Source: Fluviicoccus sp. (GTDB lineage: Bacteria; Pseudomonadota; Gammaproteobacteria; Pseudomonadales; Moraxellaceae). Taken from it: DNA of 64,000 nt. This document shows positions 56,008 to 64,000 of this stretch, piece by piece. Position 1 is the stretch's first letter. Every line of letters starts with the position of its first letter. Where the stretch lies: the NCBI RefSeq assembly GCF_030646115.1, contig NZ_JAUSMX010000009.1, positions 1 to 64,000 of the forward strand. Direction: 5' to 3'. The notes below the pieces were generated by a model. That model was not told the origin of the DNA. It saw nothing but the letters and a program-made list of their open reading frames with translations, and did no database searches. The translations under genes were made by a program, and so were the position numbers.

Positions 56008-56883
56008 CTACTTCCACCACGGATAAACCGGCGGCATCTCACTGGCCTTGCCGGTGTATTGCGGATCGCGCTTTTCCAGGAAGGATTGCACACCTTCCTT
56101 GCCGTCGCCGAGGCTGGTGTAGAACATGGCCAGCGAGTCGATGCGGTGTGCCTCAATCGGATGTGATTGGGCCGAATTGCGGTACATCATCTGCCGGGCG
56201 AAGGCGATGGCCACTGGCGAACGGTTCTGGATGAACTTGCGGGCCAGGGCATAGGCTTCCGGCAGCAGTTGCTCCGGCGGCAGCACCGCCTTTACCAGCT
56301 TGCCGCGCAAGACTTCCTGCGCATCCAGGATTTCACCGCTGTACACCCATTCCAGCGCCTGCTGGATGCCGACAATGCGCGGCAGGAACCAGCTGGAACA
56401 CGCCTCTGGCACTACGCCGATCTTGCCGAAGACAAAGCCGATACGGGCCTTCTCGGAGGCGAGGCGGATGTCCATGGCCAGCGTCATGGTGGCGCCGATG
56501 CCGACTGCCGCGCCGTTGATGGCGCCGATGACCGGTTTCTTGCAGTCGAAGATGGCCAGTGTGACGCGGCCGCCGGTGTCACGCACGCCGTCATGAATGG
56601 CGGGATTGTCGAGGCGGGTGTGCATGTCGTTGATGGTGGGGCGCTGGCTTTCATCCAGCCCGAAGACATTGCCCGGCTTGCTGAGGTCCATGCCGGCGCA
56701 GAAGGCGCGACCGGCGCCGGTGACAACAATGGCCCCGACGTCATCATCCTCGCTGGCACGGCGGAAGGCATGCTCCAGTTCGTTGGCCATCTCCACGGTG
56801 AAGCTGTTGAGCTGGTCCGGGCGGTTGAGGGTCAGGGTGAGGATGCGGTCGGCGACTTCGTAGCGCAGCGTCTGGTAGTCCAT
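56008..56883 (-). CDS. Crotonase-family enzyme (enoyl-CoA hydratase/isomerase)
   Basis: The 291-residue protein has crotonase-fold motifs: NRPDQLNSFTVEM, the oxyanion-hole segments GAGRAFCAGMDLS and GAINGAAVGIGATMTLAMD, and a catalytic Glu in VVPEACSSWFLPR. The two Glu positions of a classic hydratase are not both evident; the single PEACSS glutamate is more like that of enoyl-CoA isomerases. It probably acts on a fatty acyl-CoA or related substrate. It ends in a Pro/Trp-rich tail. It is divergent from the quinone reductase gene. Confidence 0.85.
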   Translation of the reverse strand: MDYQTLRYEVADRILTLTLNRPDQLNSFTVEMANELEHAFRRASEDDDVGAIVVTGAGRAFCAGMDLSKPGNVFGLDESQRPTINDMHTRLDNPAIHDGVRDTGGRVTLAIFDCKKPVIGAINGAAVGIGATMTLAMDIRLASEKARIGFVFGKIGVVPEACSSWFLPRIVGIQQALEWVYSGEILDAQEVLRGKLVKAVLPPEQLLPEAYALARKFIQNRSPVAIAFARQMMYRNSAQSHPIEAHRIDSLAMFYTSLGDGKEGVQSFLEKRDPQYTGKASEMPPVYPWWK

Positions 56884-56987
56884 GATTTGCTTGTCTCGGG
56901 CTGGAAAAATCGGTGTTTCTGTTTAGCATTGTTGGCGGCGTCAGGAAATGGCTTTTGGAGCTGGACGCAAGGTCTTTTTGTTGGTGA

Positions 56988-57016
56988 TTGTCGGACAGAA
57001 TTATTTATGGTCAAAT
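56988..57016 (+). promoter_or_regulatory. Possible promoter of the quinone reductase gene
   Basis: TTGTCG (56988-56993) and TCAAAT (57011-57016) have a 17-base spacer in the AT-rich gap between the divergent crotonase and quinone reductase genes. Each matches consensus at four of six positions. Confidence 0.35.
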
Positions 57017-57053
57017 CCCTGCCATTATTCAATGTCATCATCGAGCCGAATCC

Positions 57054-57764
57054 ATGAATGTCCTGATTGTCCACGCCCATCCCGAACCCCAATCCTTCAA
57101 CACCGCGCTCAAGTCTCTGGCGGTGCAGGAACTGACGGCCGCCGGGCATACGGTTGAAGTTTCTGATTTGTATGCCATGAACTGGAACCCGGTGGCTTCC
57201 GATGCGGATTTCGACAGTCGCAAGAATCCGGACTACATGACATATGCGCTGGAACAACGGTATGGTTATGAGTCCGGCTCCATTGCGCCGGATATTGCCG
57301 CCGAGATCGAGAAGCTGAAGAAGGCCGATCTGGTGATCTTCAATTTCCCGCTGTTCTGGTTCTCGATGCCCGCAATCATGAAGGGCTGGTTTGACCGGGT
57401 GTTCGTGTCCGGGCTTTGCTATGGCGGTATGCGTTTTTATGACCAGGGTGGTTTGAAGGGCAAGAAGGCGTTGGTGACACTGACACTGGGCGGCCGTGAT
57501 CATATGTTCGGGCCGGAGGCGATTCACGGGGAACTGGTGGACGGGATGCTGCGGCCGTTGTTGCGGGGTACGCTGGCTTATACGGGGATGACGGTGCTGC
57601 CGCCGTTCATCGGCTATCACATTCCGTATTTGAAGCCGGAAGCGCGGGCCCGGATTCTGGAGGATTACAAGGCATATCTGGGCAAACTGGATGAGTTGCA
57701 GCCGTTGCGGTTTCCCAAGATGGAGGAGTTTGATGCCAGATTGTATCCCTTGCCGAAGGTGTAA
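57054..57764 (+). CDS. NAD(P)H:quinone oxidoreductase, flavodoxin-like
   Basis: The 236-residue protein matches the NQO1/MdaB-type flavodoxin-fold family: VLIVHAHPEPQSFNTALK at the FMN/FAD phosphate-binding site, NFPLFWFSMPAIMKGWFDRVF, and TLGGRDHMFG. It probably reduces quinones by two electrons, protecting from oxidative stress. The ATG at 57054 begins the first beta strand; upstream in-frame sequence is intergenic. Confidence 0.9.
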   Translation: MNVLIVHAHPEPQSFNTALKSLAVQELTAAGHTVEVSDLYAMNWNPVASDADFDSRKNPDYMTYALEQRYGYESGSIAPDIAAEIEKLKKADLVIFNFPLFWFSMPAIMKGWFDRVFVSGLCYGGMRFYDQGGLKGKKALVTLTLGGRDHMFGPEAIHGELVDGMLRPLLRGTLAYTGMTVLPPFIGYHIPYLKPEARARILEDYKAYLGKLDELQPLRFPKMEEFDARLYPLPKV

Positions 57765-57774
57765 GGGTTTCTAG

Positions 57775-57960
57775 TGAGGGCGTCCGCCTGCCGCGGGCCT
57801 TCTTGCGGCGGGGCGAAGCAGTGCTTCGCAGTTTCCCGCCTCATGTCTTGGCAAAAGTAACCAAAACCGTTTTCCTGCACCAAACTCGCGGGCCCGCGGT
57901 TCGCTGTCTAAGCGGTGCGATTTCTCGCTTTGTTTAAGGGCGTGTGGCTCAAACAGTGGC
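57775..57960. repeat. Intergenic element with a nested hairpin, possibly a dispersed repeat
   Basis: This non-coding 190-base stretch contains GGCGGG (57807-57812) paired with CCCGCC (57835-57840), enclosing GCGAAGC/GCTTCGC (57813-57819 with 57823-57829). The segment GGCAAAAGTAACCAAAACCG follows. From memory, similar AAAAGTAACCAAAA-containing intergenic elements recur in other proteobacterial genomes. Only one copy is present here, so repetition cannot be shown from the window. Confidence 0.4.
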
Positions 57961-57996
57961 AACGGACAGGAGTGTGAATGTATGCCAGCCGGGCGG

Positions 57997-59115
57997 CTAG
58001 GCCAGGCCTTGGGTTAACTCCTCATAAACCGCCAGGGTTTGTCCGCACATATCATCCAGCCGGAATTTCTCCACCGGCGGCACGGTCACCGGCGCTCTGA
58101 CCAGCGTTTCACAGGCGACAATCAAACCGTCCACATCATCCTTGGCAACGGCGCCCTGCGGATAACACGCGGCCAGAATTTCCCCCACTCCGCCATGATT
58201 CCAGCCGACGACCGGCGTGCCGATGCTGAGGGCTTCCAGAGTGGTGCGGCCGAAGGTTTCGGCTTTGCTGCTGAGGCTGAAGGCGATGTGGCTCTGGCTG
58301 AAGATATCCCGGATGTCGCTGCGGTGGCCGGTGAAGGTGATGTCGTTGCCCAGGCCACGTGCGCGAACGGCCCCCTCGATCTCATGCAGGTAGGCTTCTT
58401 TCTTGGCTTCCGCCCCGCCGACAATAAGGCCATGTACGGGCAGACCCTTGGCTTTCAGGGCTTCAATCAGAGTGATGAAGGCCTCATGTCCTTTCAGCCG
58501 CGTGATGCGGCCGGGCAAGGTCAGGACGGCTTTCCCGGCCAACTGCGGATAGTCTTGCTGCCACTTGGCCAACCAGTCCGGAGATGGTTGGTAGCCGTGC
58601 GGGAATTCATCGGGGCTGACACCCCGGTAAATCAGCTGGATATGGTCTTCTGGGCATTGCGGATAGTTCTTGCGGATGTAGTCGCGCACGGTTTCGGAAA
58701 CCGCAATGACCCGTTCCCCCTTGGTCATGATGGCGCTGTAGAAACTGACCGAGTACAAGCCGTGCACCGTCGTCACAAATCGCGGCCGGTTGTCCGCCGG
58801 CAGCTTGCGCCAGGCCAGCCAGGCAACCCAGGCCGGCACGCGGGAGCGGGCGTGCAGGATGTCGGGCTTGAGGGTTTCAAGCAGTTTGCGGAAGGCCCCG
58901 ACCTGCAACAGCGTGGTCAGCGACTTGCGGTCAACCGGCAGGGTGATGTGCTCACTGCCTTCAGCTTCCAGTTGCCCGACCAATCGCCCGCCCCGTGAAA
59001 TGACAATCGAACGGTGACCCGCGGCCACCAGCGCCCGGGCGATTTCAAGGGTGCCGCGCTCCACACCGCCGGAGTCTAGGGCGGGCAGGGTTTGCACCAC
59101 GGTCAGTCGGCTCAT
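57997..59115 (-). CDS. GT4-family glycosyltransferase
   Basis: The 372-residue protein has the two-Rossmann GT-B form, with an N-terminal LDSGGVERGTLEIARALVAA, the loop PGRITRLKGHEAFI and the EX7E motif KAETFGRTTLEALSIGTPVV. It resembles lipopolysaccharide core or capsule glycosyltransferases. The sugar and acceptor are unknown, but overlap with an LpxL-like acyltransferase gene (ATGA) and nearby waaA point to lipopolysaccharide. Confidence 0.88.
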   Translation of the reverse strand: MSRLTVVQTLPALDSGGVERGTLEIARALVAAGHRSIVISRGGRLVGQLEAEGSEHITLPVDRKSLTTLLQVGAFRKLLETLKPDILHARSRVPAWVAWLAWRKLPADNRPRFVTTVHGLYSVSFYSAIMTKGERVIAVSETVRDYIRKNYPQCPEDHIQLIYRGVSPDEFPHGYQPSPDWLAKWQQDYPQLAGKAVLTLPGRITRLKGHEAFITLIEALKAKGLPVHGLIVGGAEAKKEAYLHEIEGAVRARGLGNDITFTGHRSDIRDIFSQSHIAFSLSSKAETFGRTTLEALSIGTPVVGWNHGGVGEILAACYPQGAVAKDDVDGLIVACETLVRAPVTVPPVEKFRLDDMCGQTLAVYEELTQGLA

Positions 59116-60098
59116 TGGTCTTGCTCCTTGCGGCGGGCGGCTTCAGCCTTGGCCAGTTGCTTGAGGTGGCGGCGTTTGCGGGGGTAGGGCATGGTCTCAC
59201 CCGGCGGGCGCGTCTTGAAGCGGCGGTGATACCACATGTATTGCGTGGGGCTGCGGCGGATCAGCGTTTCCAGCACCTGGTTGATGCGGGTGGCGTCAGC
59301 GGTGATGTCTTCCGTGGGGAAATCTTCCAGCGGCGGTGTAATCAGCATTTCATAACGCTCGTCCAGCCCCGCGCGCCGGAAATGCACAAACAGCACCGGC
59401 GAGCGGTTGATCTTCTGCAAACGTCGCGGTGAGGTCAGGGTGGCGGCGTTGACGCCGAAAAACGGCGCGAAGACACCTTGTTTCAGCCCGAAGTCCTGAT
59501 CGGGTGTGTACCAGACGACATGGTTTTCCTTGAGGGCGCGAATCAGCAGCCGCATGTTGTCGTGGTCAATCTGGTATTGGTAGATGCGGCGGCGCAGGCG
59601 GACAATCAGCCATTCCAGCGCGGCGTTGTTTTGCGGGCGGTAAACCGTGTCGATGGGAAAGTAACGCATGGCGAGCAGGCCGCACAGATCCACGAAGCTG
59701 TAGTGAGCGCCCAGCAGCAGCACACCCCGGCCTTGCTGCAGCGCCTGTTGCAGGTGCGCCAGCCCTTCGATGGTGACGCGTCGGTCGTAATAACCGATGG
59801 GGCGCAGCCAGGCGTTGGCGGTTTCGAAAATGGAGATACCGGCGTTGCGGAAGATGTCGCGCACCATGTCCGCCTGTTCCTGGGGGGATTTTTCCGGGAA
59901 GCACAGGGCGATGTTGGTTTCGGTGTCGCGGCGGCGCTGGCCGATGACGCGCCACACCAGCCAGCCCAATCCCCGGCCCATGCGTTGCTGCACCGGCCAT
60001 GGCAGGCAGGCGGCCAGCACCAGCAGCGGCACGGCCAGCAGCCAGACGGGCCAGTATTTGGGGTGCAAGAGTTTCAGGCTGAAGGCGCTGGGGTTCAT
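59112..60098 (-). CDS. lpxL: LpxL/HtrB-family lipid A acyltransferase
   Basis: The 328-residue protein has an N-terminal membrane helix (about 17-35) and the catalytic HX4D motif at His132-Asp137 (GAHYSFVD). It matches the LpxL/LpxM family, which adds secondary acyl chains to Kdo-lipid A. The ATG at 60098 was chosen because the homologous N-terminus begins there; the frame extends back to 60188. It is coupled to the downstream glycosyltransferase. LpxL versus LpxM cannot be decided. Confidence 0.88.
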   Translation of the reverse strand: MNPSAFSLKLLHPKYWPVWLLAVPLLVLAACLPWPVQQRMGRGLGWLVWRVIGQRRRDTETNIALCFPEKSPQEQADMVRDIFRNAGISIFETANAWLRPIGYYDRRVTIEGLAHLQQALQQGRGVLLLGAHYSFVDLCGLLAMRYFPIDTVYRPQNNAALEWLIVRLRRRIYQYQIDHDNMRLLIRALKENHVVWYTPDQDFGLKQGVFAPFFGVNAATLTSPRRLQKINRSPVLFVHFRRAGLDERYEMLITPPLEDFPTEDITADATRINQVLETLIRRSPTQYMWYHRRFKTRPPGETMPYPRKRRHLKQLAKAEAARRKEQDQ

Positions 60099-60199
60099 GG
60101 GGCAGTCAGGCCGATATAAACGGTGCGGAATAGTAGCATGGGGCCGGGGCGCGTGGATGTCCCGGTTGACGGGGTATGGGAGGGGCAAGCATTAAGGGG

Positions 60200-60724
60200 T
60201 CAAAGCAAAACCTCCCACTTCAACCCCGTCCTCACCACCGGCCACCCCTCCGCCACCTCCCGGATAAAACCCTCCGGTTCCCCCTCAGGCAACGTTAACC
60301 AGAATAAACAATGCCCATCCCCCGCATGCAAAGCCACACCGCCATCCCCAAACGCCACATGGCAGCGCGACAAGGAGTCCCACTGAATCGGCAACTCAAC
60401 CTGCTCCACCAGCGCCAGCGGCGTGGGTTGGCGGAAGGGCCGCCAATACCAGGGAGCCGCTGTCATCAACGGCCGACTTAACAGTCGCGCCTCGCCCCAA
60501 CGGGAAAGCTTGGCCAGCAGCCGACGCAACAAAAATCCGGCGTTTTCATCCCAAACCACATCGTTATCCCCGAAATCACGAAATCCGGCTTCCTCAAAAC
60601 AGGCATCCGGATTGACGGGCGCCGGCCACAACGCCACCAGACAACAACCCTCCGGCGCGTAAGAGGCATCGGGCAGCGTAACAGCGGTGACGGGGCCCCA
60701 GTGCAGGGTAAAAGGGGATGACAT
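60200..60724 (-). CDS. Protein of unknown function
   Basis: I do not recognise this 174-residue protein. It has no signal peptide and no membrane helix. It is rich in Trp and Pro and in the pairs GF and GE. A possible core is PLALVEQVELPIQWDSLSRC followed by HVAFGDGGVALHAGDG, which looks like beta strands. The ATG at 60724 (MSSPFTLHWG) is more plausible than the one at 60763. It lies between lpxL and the flavoprotein gene on the same strand, with about 50 bases on its upstream side and about 100 on the other. Confidence 0.65.
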   Translation of the reverse strand: MSSPFTLHWGPVTAVTLPDASYAPEGCCLVALWPAPVNPDACFEEAGFRDFGDNDVVWDENAGFLLRRLLAKLSRWGEARLLSRPLMTAAPWYWRPFRQPTPLALVEQVELPIQWDSLSRCHVAFGDGGVALHAGDGHCLFWLTLPEGEPEGFIREVAEGWPVVRTGLKWEVLL

Positions 60725-60776
60725 GCAGTGACTCCGGAAAACAACCGTGTGGAACTTCAGCAATAATCAGCCGGAA

Positions 60777-61970
60777 TCAAACCTGGGTTTGCAGCATTTC
60801 CCAAAGCGGCCTGCCCGGAACCGGCTGCGCCATCGGCAAAGGACCCGGTTGGGGCAGCGACGGTGCAACCTGTTTCTGCGCCAACCCCGCCAGAATCTGA
60901 TGCCCGGCGTTGGGGGCCAGCGCCAACCGTGTCGGCCACACCAGCCAGTTGTTGCCGAACGGCTGCACACAGGCCCGCACCGGTTGCCAGGGCGAGCTGT
61001 CTGCCGGATAGATACGGTCAATCAGGAAACTGCGGAAGCGCGCCCCGTGCAGGTTCTGCCAGGGCAGCAGCGTTTGCAGTTCGTGTTTGACAGCCTGGAT
61101 TTGCAGGGTTTCATCACGGTCAACGCCGTCTTCAGCCACGGCACCCGCGATGTACCACATCTTGCCGGAACCGGACGGATGTGTGGTGATGGTCAGGCGG
61201 GGGCGGCGCTCGTGGTCATGGCAATGGCCGTAGAAGTCCGGCAGTTGCGCATGCTGCACGCAGACCATGTGGATGGGGCGACGGCGCATCAGCGGGCGGT
61301 TGATGCCGATGTCCTGCAACAGGGCTGCATTGCCCGCACCCGCCGCCAGGAACACCTGGCGCGGATGGATACGCAGCTGCACCTTGCCCTTGCGCACGAA
61401 GACGGCCTTGGTGGAGTGCAGGTCGCCGGTCTGGATATGTACATCCTGCTGGTCGGCCTGATAGATGCAGTCGGCATGCGGCTTGGCCAGCACGCGCAGC
61501 AGGGACACCGCATCCAGCACCGGTTGCTCCAGCGCATAGACGTGCCCCGTGAAGCCGGGGCTTTTCAGCAGGGAGGGAAAATGGTCACGGCCCAGATGTC
61601 GCACCTTGCCGACACTCAGCCGGGCATTCAACAGCAGGTTGGCGCGGGAGCGCAGGTCGCCCGGACACCACAGGTGCTGCTCCGGGGCCAGGATGCGCAC
61701 ATCCCGCAAATCCAGTTCACCGCTGCCGCGCAGGCAGTTTTCCCACAACGCGGGCATGTCCTGCAAATGTTCAGCCTTCGGAGTCAGGCCGGGGAGTTCA
61801 CGACGGCCGCCGTGGATCATGCCCGCGCTGTTCAGTGACTGGATGCCGCCCAGTTCGCGGCCGTCATGAATCAGCAGCGTGCTGTAACCGGCGCGGCGCA
61901 GCACGTTCAGCAGCCAGAGTCCGCTCAGGCCGCCTCCCAGAATCAGGCAATCTACAGCCACTGTATCCAT
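60777..61970 (-). CDS. FAD-dependent oxidoreductase (DAO-like)
   Basis: The 397-residue protein begins with a Rossmann FAD-binding motif CLILGGGLSGLWLLNVL (GxGxxG at about 12-17). It then has ELGGIQSLNSAGMIHGG and a C-terminal region with NAGHQILAGLAQ, which suggest the D-amino acid oxidase-like superfamily. The substrate is unknown. The frame is open for another 180 codons upstream, but that part is antisense to waaA and is not coding. It is divergent from waaA. Confidence 0.8.
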   Translation of the reverse strand: MDTVAVDCLILGGGLSGLWLLNVLRRAGYSTLLIHDGRELGGIQSLNSAGMIHGGRRELPGLTPKAEHLQDMPALWENCLRGSGELDLRDVRILAPEQHLWCPGDLRSRANLLLNARLSVGKVRHLGRDHFPSLLKSPGFTGHVYALEQPVLDAVSLLRVLAKPHADCIYQADQQDVHIQTGDLHSTKAVFVRKGKVQLRIHPRQVFLAAGAGNAALLQDIGINRPLMRRRPIHMVCVQHAQLPDFYGHCHDHERRPRLTITTHPSGSGKMWYIAGAVAEDGVDRDETLQIQAVKHELQTLLPWQNLHGARFRSFLIDRIYPADSSPWQPVRACVQPFGNNWLVWPTRLALAPNAGHQILAGLAQKQVAPSLPQPGPLPMAQPVPGRPLWEMLQTQV

Positions 61971-62075
61971 GAATGGGTTTCGGTCAGGCTTGTGAAAAGG
62001 AAGGAAGGGCGCACCGGTATCCCCCGGTATCGCGTTCAGGCTAGAATCATGCCCTCCTTTGCCGGGTTTCTCAAC

Positions 62076-63356
62076 ATGACACGCTGGTTTTACAACCTGG
62101 TTCTGCATTTGCTGCTGCCGTTCGTGATCTTGCGCCTGTTCTGGCGCGGACGGAAGTCTCCCGGTTACCGTGAAAACATAGGTCATCGCTTTGGGCGTCA
62201 AGCCGGATTGCCCGCCGGGGGGCTGGTGGTGCATGCCGTGTCGGTGGGGGAAACGCTGGCCTCGCAACCTTTGGTCAATGCGTTGCTCCAGGATTATCCC
62301 GAGCTGCCGCTGCTGGTCACCAACACCACTGCCACCGGGGCGGAACGCAGCCGCGCCTTGTGGGGAAACCGGATTGCCTGGTGTTATCTCCCCTACGATT
62401 ACCCCTGGGCGGTCAGCGCCTTTCTGGATCATGTCCGACCACGCCTGTTTGTGGTCATGGAAACCGAACTGTGGCCGAACCTGATGGCGGAATTGCAGCG
62501 ACGCCATATCCCGGTGCTGCTGGCCAACGCCCGTTTGTCAGAGCGCTCGGCGCGTGGCTATGCCAAAGTGGCCGGATTGACGAAACCCATGTTGCAAGCC
62601 TTGACCGCGTTGGCGGCACAGGATGCCGGGACGGCGCAGCGGTTTGCCTCACTCGGGATGCCCCAGGACAAGATCACGGTCACTGGCAGCCTCAAGTTTG
62701 ATTTGGCCCTGCCGCCGGAGCTGGAACAACGCGCCACGGCCCTGAAGGCGGAGTGGCAGCTGTCCGGGCGGCCGGTGTGGGTGGCCGCCAGCACCCATGA
62801 AGGTGAAGAGGCGGCCGTGCTGGAGATCTTCCGTCGGCTGCAGGCGCGTTTCCCGAATCTGCTGCTGGTGCTGGTGCCGCGTCATCCCGAGCGTTTCGAC
62901 CGCATTGCCGACCTGTTGCAGAAGCAGGGCTGGCGCTATGTGCGCCGCAGTTTGCAGCAGCCGGTCGCATTGGATACCCAGGTATTCCTCGGTGACAGCA
63001 TGGGTGAGTTGCTGCAGTGGCTGGCGCTGGCCGATGTCGCCTTTGTCGGCGGTTCGCTGGTGGATGTGGGCGGCCATAATCCGCTGGAGCCGGCGGCGCT
63101 GTCGGTGCCGGTGGTGACCGGGCCGGTGATGTTCAATTTCCAGCAGATCACCGACATCCTGATCACCGCCGGGGCGCTAGTGCAGGCGGCGGATACCGAC
63201 CGGATTGAGACCTGCCTGAGCCAGTGGCTGTTGCATCCGGAGCAGGCGAAACAGGCAGGGGCAGCCGGAGCCGCAGTCGTGGCAGCCAATCGCGGAGCTT
63301 TGTCACGCCATATGGCGCTGGTCAGCCGCCTGCTGTCGGAGTCGGAGGCGGCATGA
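62076..63356 (+). CDS. waaA: Kdo transferase WaaA
   Basis: The 426-residue GT30 glycosyltransferase begins with a membrane-anchor helix (about 5-22). It has the donor and acceptor regions VHAVSVGETLASQPLVNAL, METELWPNLMAEL and FVGGSLVDVGGHNPLEPAAL. It attaches Kdo residues to lipid IVA. The ATG at 62076 gives a length equal to E. coli WaaA (425); an ATG at 62049 would add nine residues. Its stop overlaps rsmE as ATGA. Confidence 0.95.
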   Translation: MTRWFYNLVLHLLLPFVILRLFWRGRKSPGYRENIGHRFGRQAGLPAGGLVVHAVSVGETLASQPLVNALLQDYPELPLLVTNTTATGAERSRALWGNRIAWCYLPYDYPWAVSAFLDHVRPRLFVVMETELWPNLMAELQRRHIPVLLANARLSERSARGYAKVAGLTKPMLQALTALAAQDAGTAQRFASLGMPQDKITVTGSLKFDLALPPELEQRATALKAEWQLSGRPVWVAASTHEGEEAAVLEIFRRLQARFPNLLLVLVPRHPERFDRIADLLQKQGWRYVRRSLQQPVALDTQVFLGDSMGELLQWLALADVAFVGGSLVDVGGHNPLEPAALSVPVVTGPVMFNFQQITDILITAGALVQAADTDRIETCLSQWLLHPEQAKQAGAAGAAVVAANRGALSRHMALVSRLLSESEAA

Positions 63357-64000
63357 ACCTGATCCTGCTGGAGCCGGAGGACTTTCTGCCGGACGGACGC
63401 GCAGCGCTCAGCGGCCGCCGGATGAAACATGTACTGGAAGTGCAGCAGGCGGAGCCGGGTCAAACCCTGCGCCTCGGACAGGTTAACGGCCTGATGGGGG
63501 AGGGGCTGTTGCTGGTCCGCGAGCCGGATCGTTTGTTGTTCGAAGTGTCGCTGAATATGCCGCCGCCCCCGCGATTGCCGGTGACGCTGCTGCTGGCCCT
63601 GCCGCGTCCGAAAATGCTGAAGCGCATCCTGCAGACGGTGGCGACGCTGGGGGTGCAGCGGCTGGTGCTGCTCAACAGTTACCGGGTGGAAAAGAGCTTC
63701 TGGGACAGTCCCTTCCTGCGTTCGGAGGCCATCCGCGAGGAGTTGGTGCTGGGGCTGGAACAGGGGCGCGATACCGTTCTGCCTGAAGTGTGGCTGGAAA
63801 AGCGCTTCAAGCCGTTTGTGGAGGACAGGCTGCCCGGCATCAGCGCCGGCAGCCGCTGTCTGGTGGCGCATCCGGGCGGGGAGAGCGCCTGCCCGGTCGC
63901 CGTCAATGCGCCGCTGACGCTGGCCATCGGGCCTGAAGGCGGCTTCATTCCCTATGAGGTGGATTCGCTGGTGTGTCAGGGATTTGAGCCGGTGCATCTG
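63353..64000 (+). CDS. rsmE: 16S rRNA (uracil-1498-N3)-methyltransferase RsmE, 3' end cut
   Basis: The first 216 codons of RsmE are present. They comprise a PUA-like N-terminal domain with SGRRMKHVLEV and the SPOUT catalytic domain with LALPRPKMLKRILQTVATLG and AIGPEGGFIPYEV, the knot that binds SAM. It methylates U1498 of 16S rRNA. The usual length is about 240, so about 25 residues lie beyond the window. It is coupled to waaA. Confidence 0.95.
   Translation, partial: MNLILLEPEDFLPDGRAALSGRRMKHVLEVQQAEPGQTLRLGQVNGLMGEGLLLVREPDRLLFEVSLNMPPPPRLPVTLLLALPRPKMLKRILQTVATLGVQRLVLLNSYRVEKSFWDSPFLRSEAIREELVLGLEQGRDTVLPEVWLEKRFKPFVEDRLPGISAGSRCLVAHPGGESACPVAVNAPLTLAIGPEGGFIPYEVDSLVCQGFEPVHL

Noticed and set aside
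61971-62507. Upstream extension of the flavoprotein frame (minus strand)
   Set aside because: The extra 179 codons are antisense to waaA; the Rossmann motif begins just after the ATG at 61970.

Overview
The window is a continuous, gene-dense stretch of a gammaproteobacterial chromosome. The mDAP-type MurE, single Kdo transferase, LpxC, LpxL-like acyltransferase, Mla lipid-transport genes, DolP-like and LpoA-like proteins, a cytochrome bc1 operon and a PilH-like regulator all indicate a Gram-negative bacterium. From memory, the order mlaFEDCB-bolA-murA-hisGDC-degS/algW-nif3 ... rplM-rpsI-petABC-sspA-sspB-dolP-diaA-yraN-lpoA-rsmI-rnpB-dcw cluster-lpxC-M23-secA-argJ-nudix/thiE follows the Pseudomonas PA44xx region. 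A Pseudomonadales-like organism, possibly Moraxellaceae-related, is therefore likely. The species cannot be named from this sequence.

Layout. Positions 1-93 are the end of a 5S rRNA with its terminator. Positions 239-2636 hold birA, coaX and a SPOR-domain protein in DNA of clearly lower GC. Positions 2644-10587 hold mlaFEDCB, ibaG, murA, hisG, hisD, a small Sm-like gene and hisC, nearly all overlapping or closely spaced. Positions 10639-17879 are mixed housekeeping genes: a DegS-like protease, a Nif3 protein, rlmM, a PLP enzyme, zapG, a hydrolase, zapE and an EcsC protein. Positions 17959-24364 hold rplM-rpsI, petABC and sspA-GGDEF-sspB. On the minus strand, 24388-26935 encode a BON lipoprotein, DiaA, YraN and LpoA. 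Next come rsmI, a small membrane protein and the RNase P RNA.

Positions 28695-45144 are a complete division and cell wall cluster, rsmH to ftsZ, without mraZ. It is preceded by a strong sigma70-type promoter and a structured leader. lpxC, a DciA-like gene, an M23 peptidase, secA, argJ and a Nudix/ThiE fusion follow. From 52951 to the end the order is less conserved: pilH, dgt, a lipoprotein with calcium-type Asp-rich repeats, a crotonase, a quinone reductase, a glycosyltransferase, an LpxL-like acyltransferase, an unknown gene, a flavoprotein, waaA and the start of rsmE.

The genes cover the building of the envelope (peptidoglycan precursors, septum, lipid A and Kdo, outer-membrane lipid asymmetry, Sec export), respiration and core translation. 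There is no prophage, transposon, CRISPR array or recognised defence island. The observations most worth following are an Sm/Hfq-like protein inside the his genes, a DegS-type protease with a lipoprotein signal, an LpoA without its N-terminal domain and lipid anchor, a diguanylate cyclase between sspA and sspB, competing stem-loops in the rsmH leader, and a 10-residue Asp-rich repeat lipoprotein.
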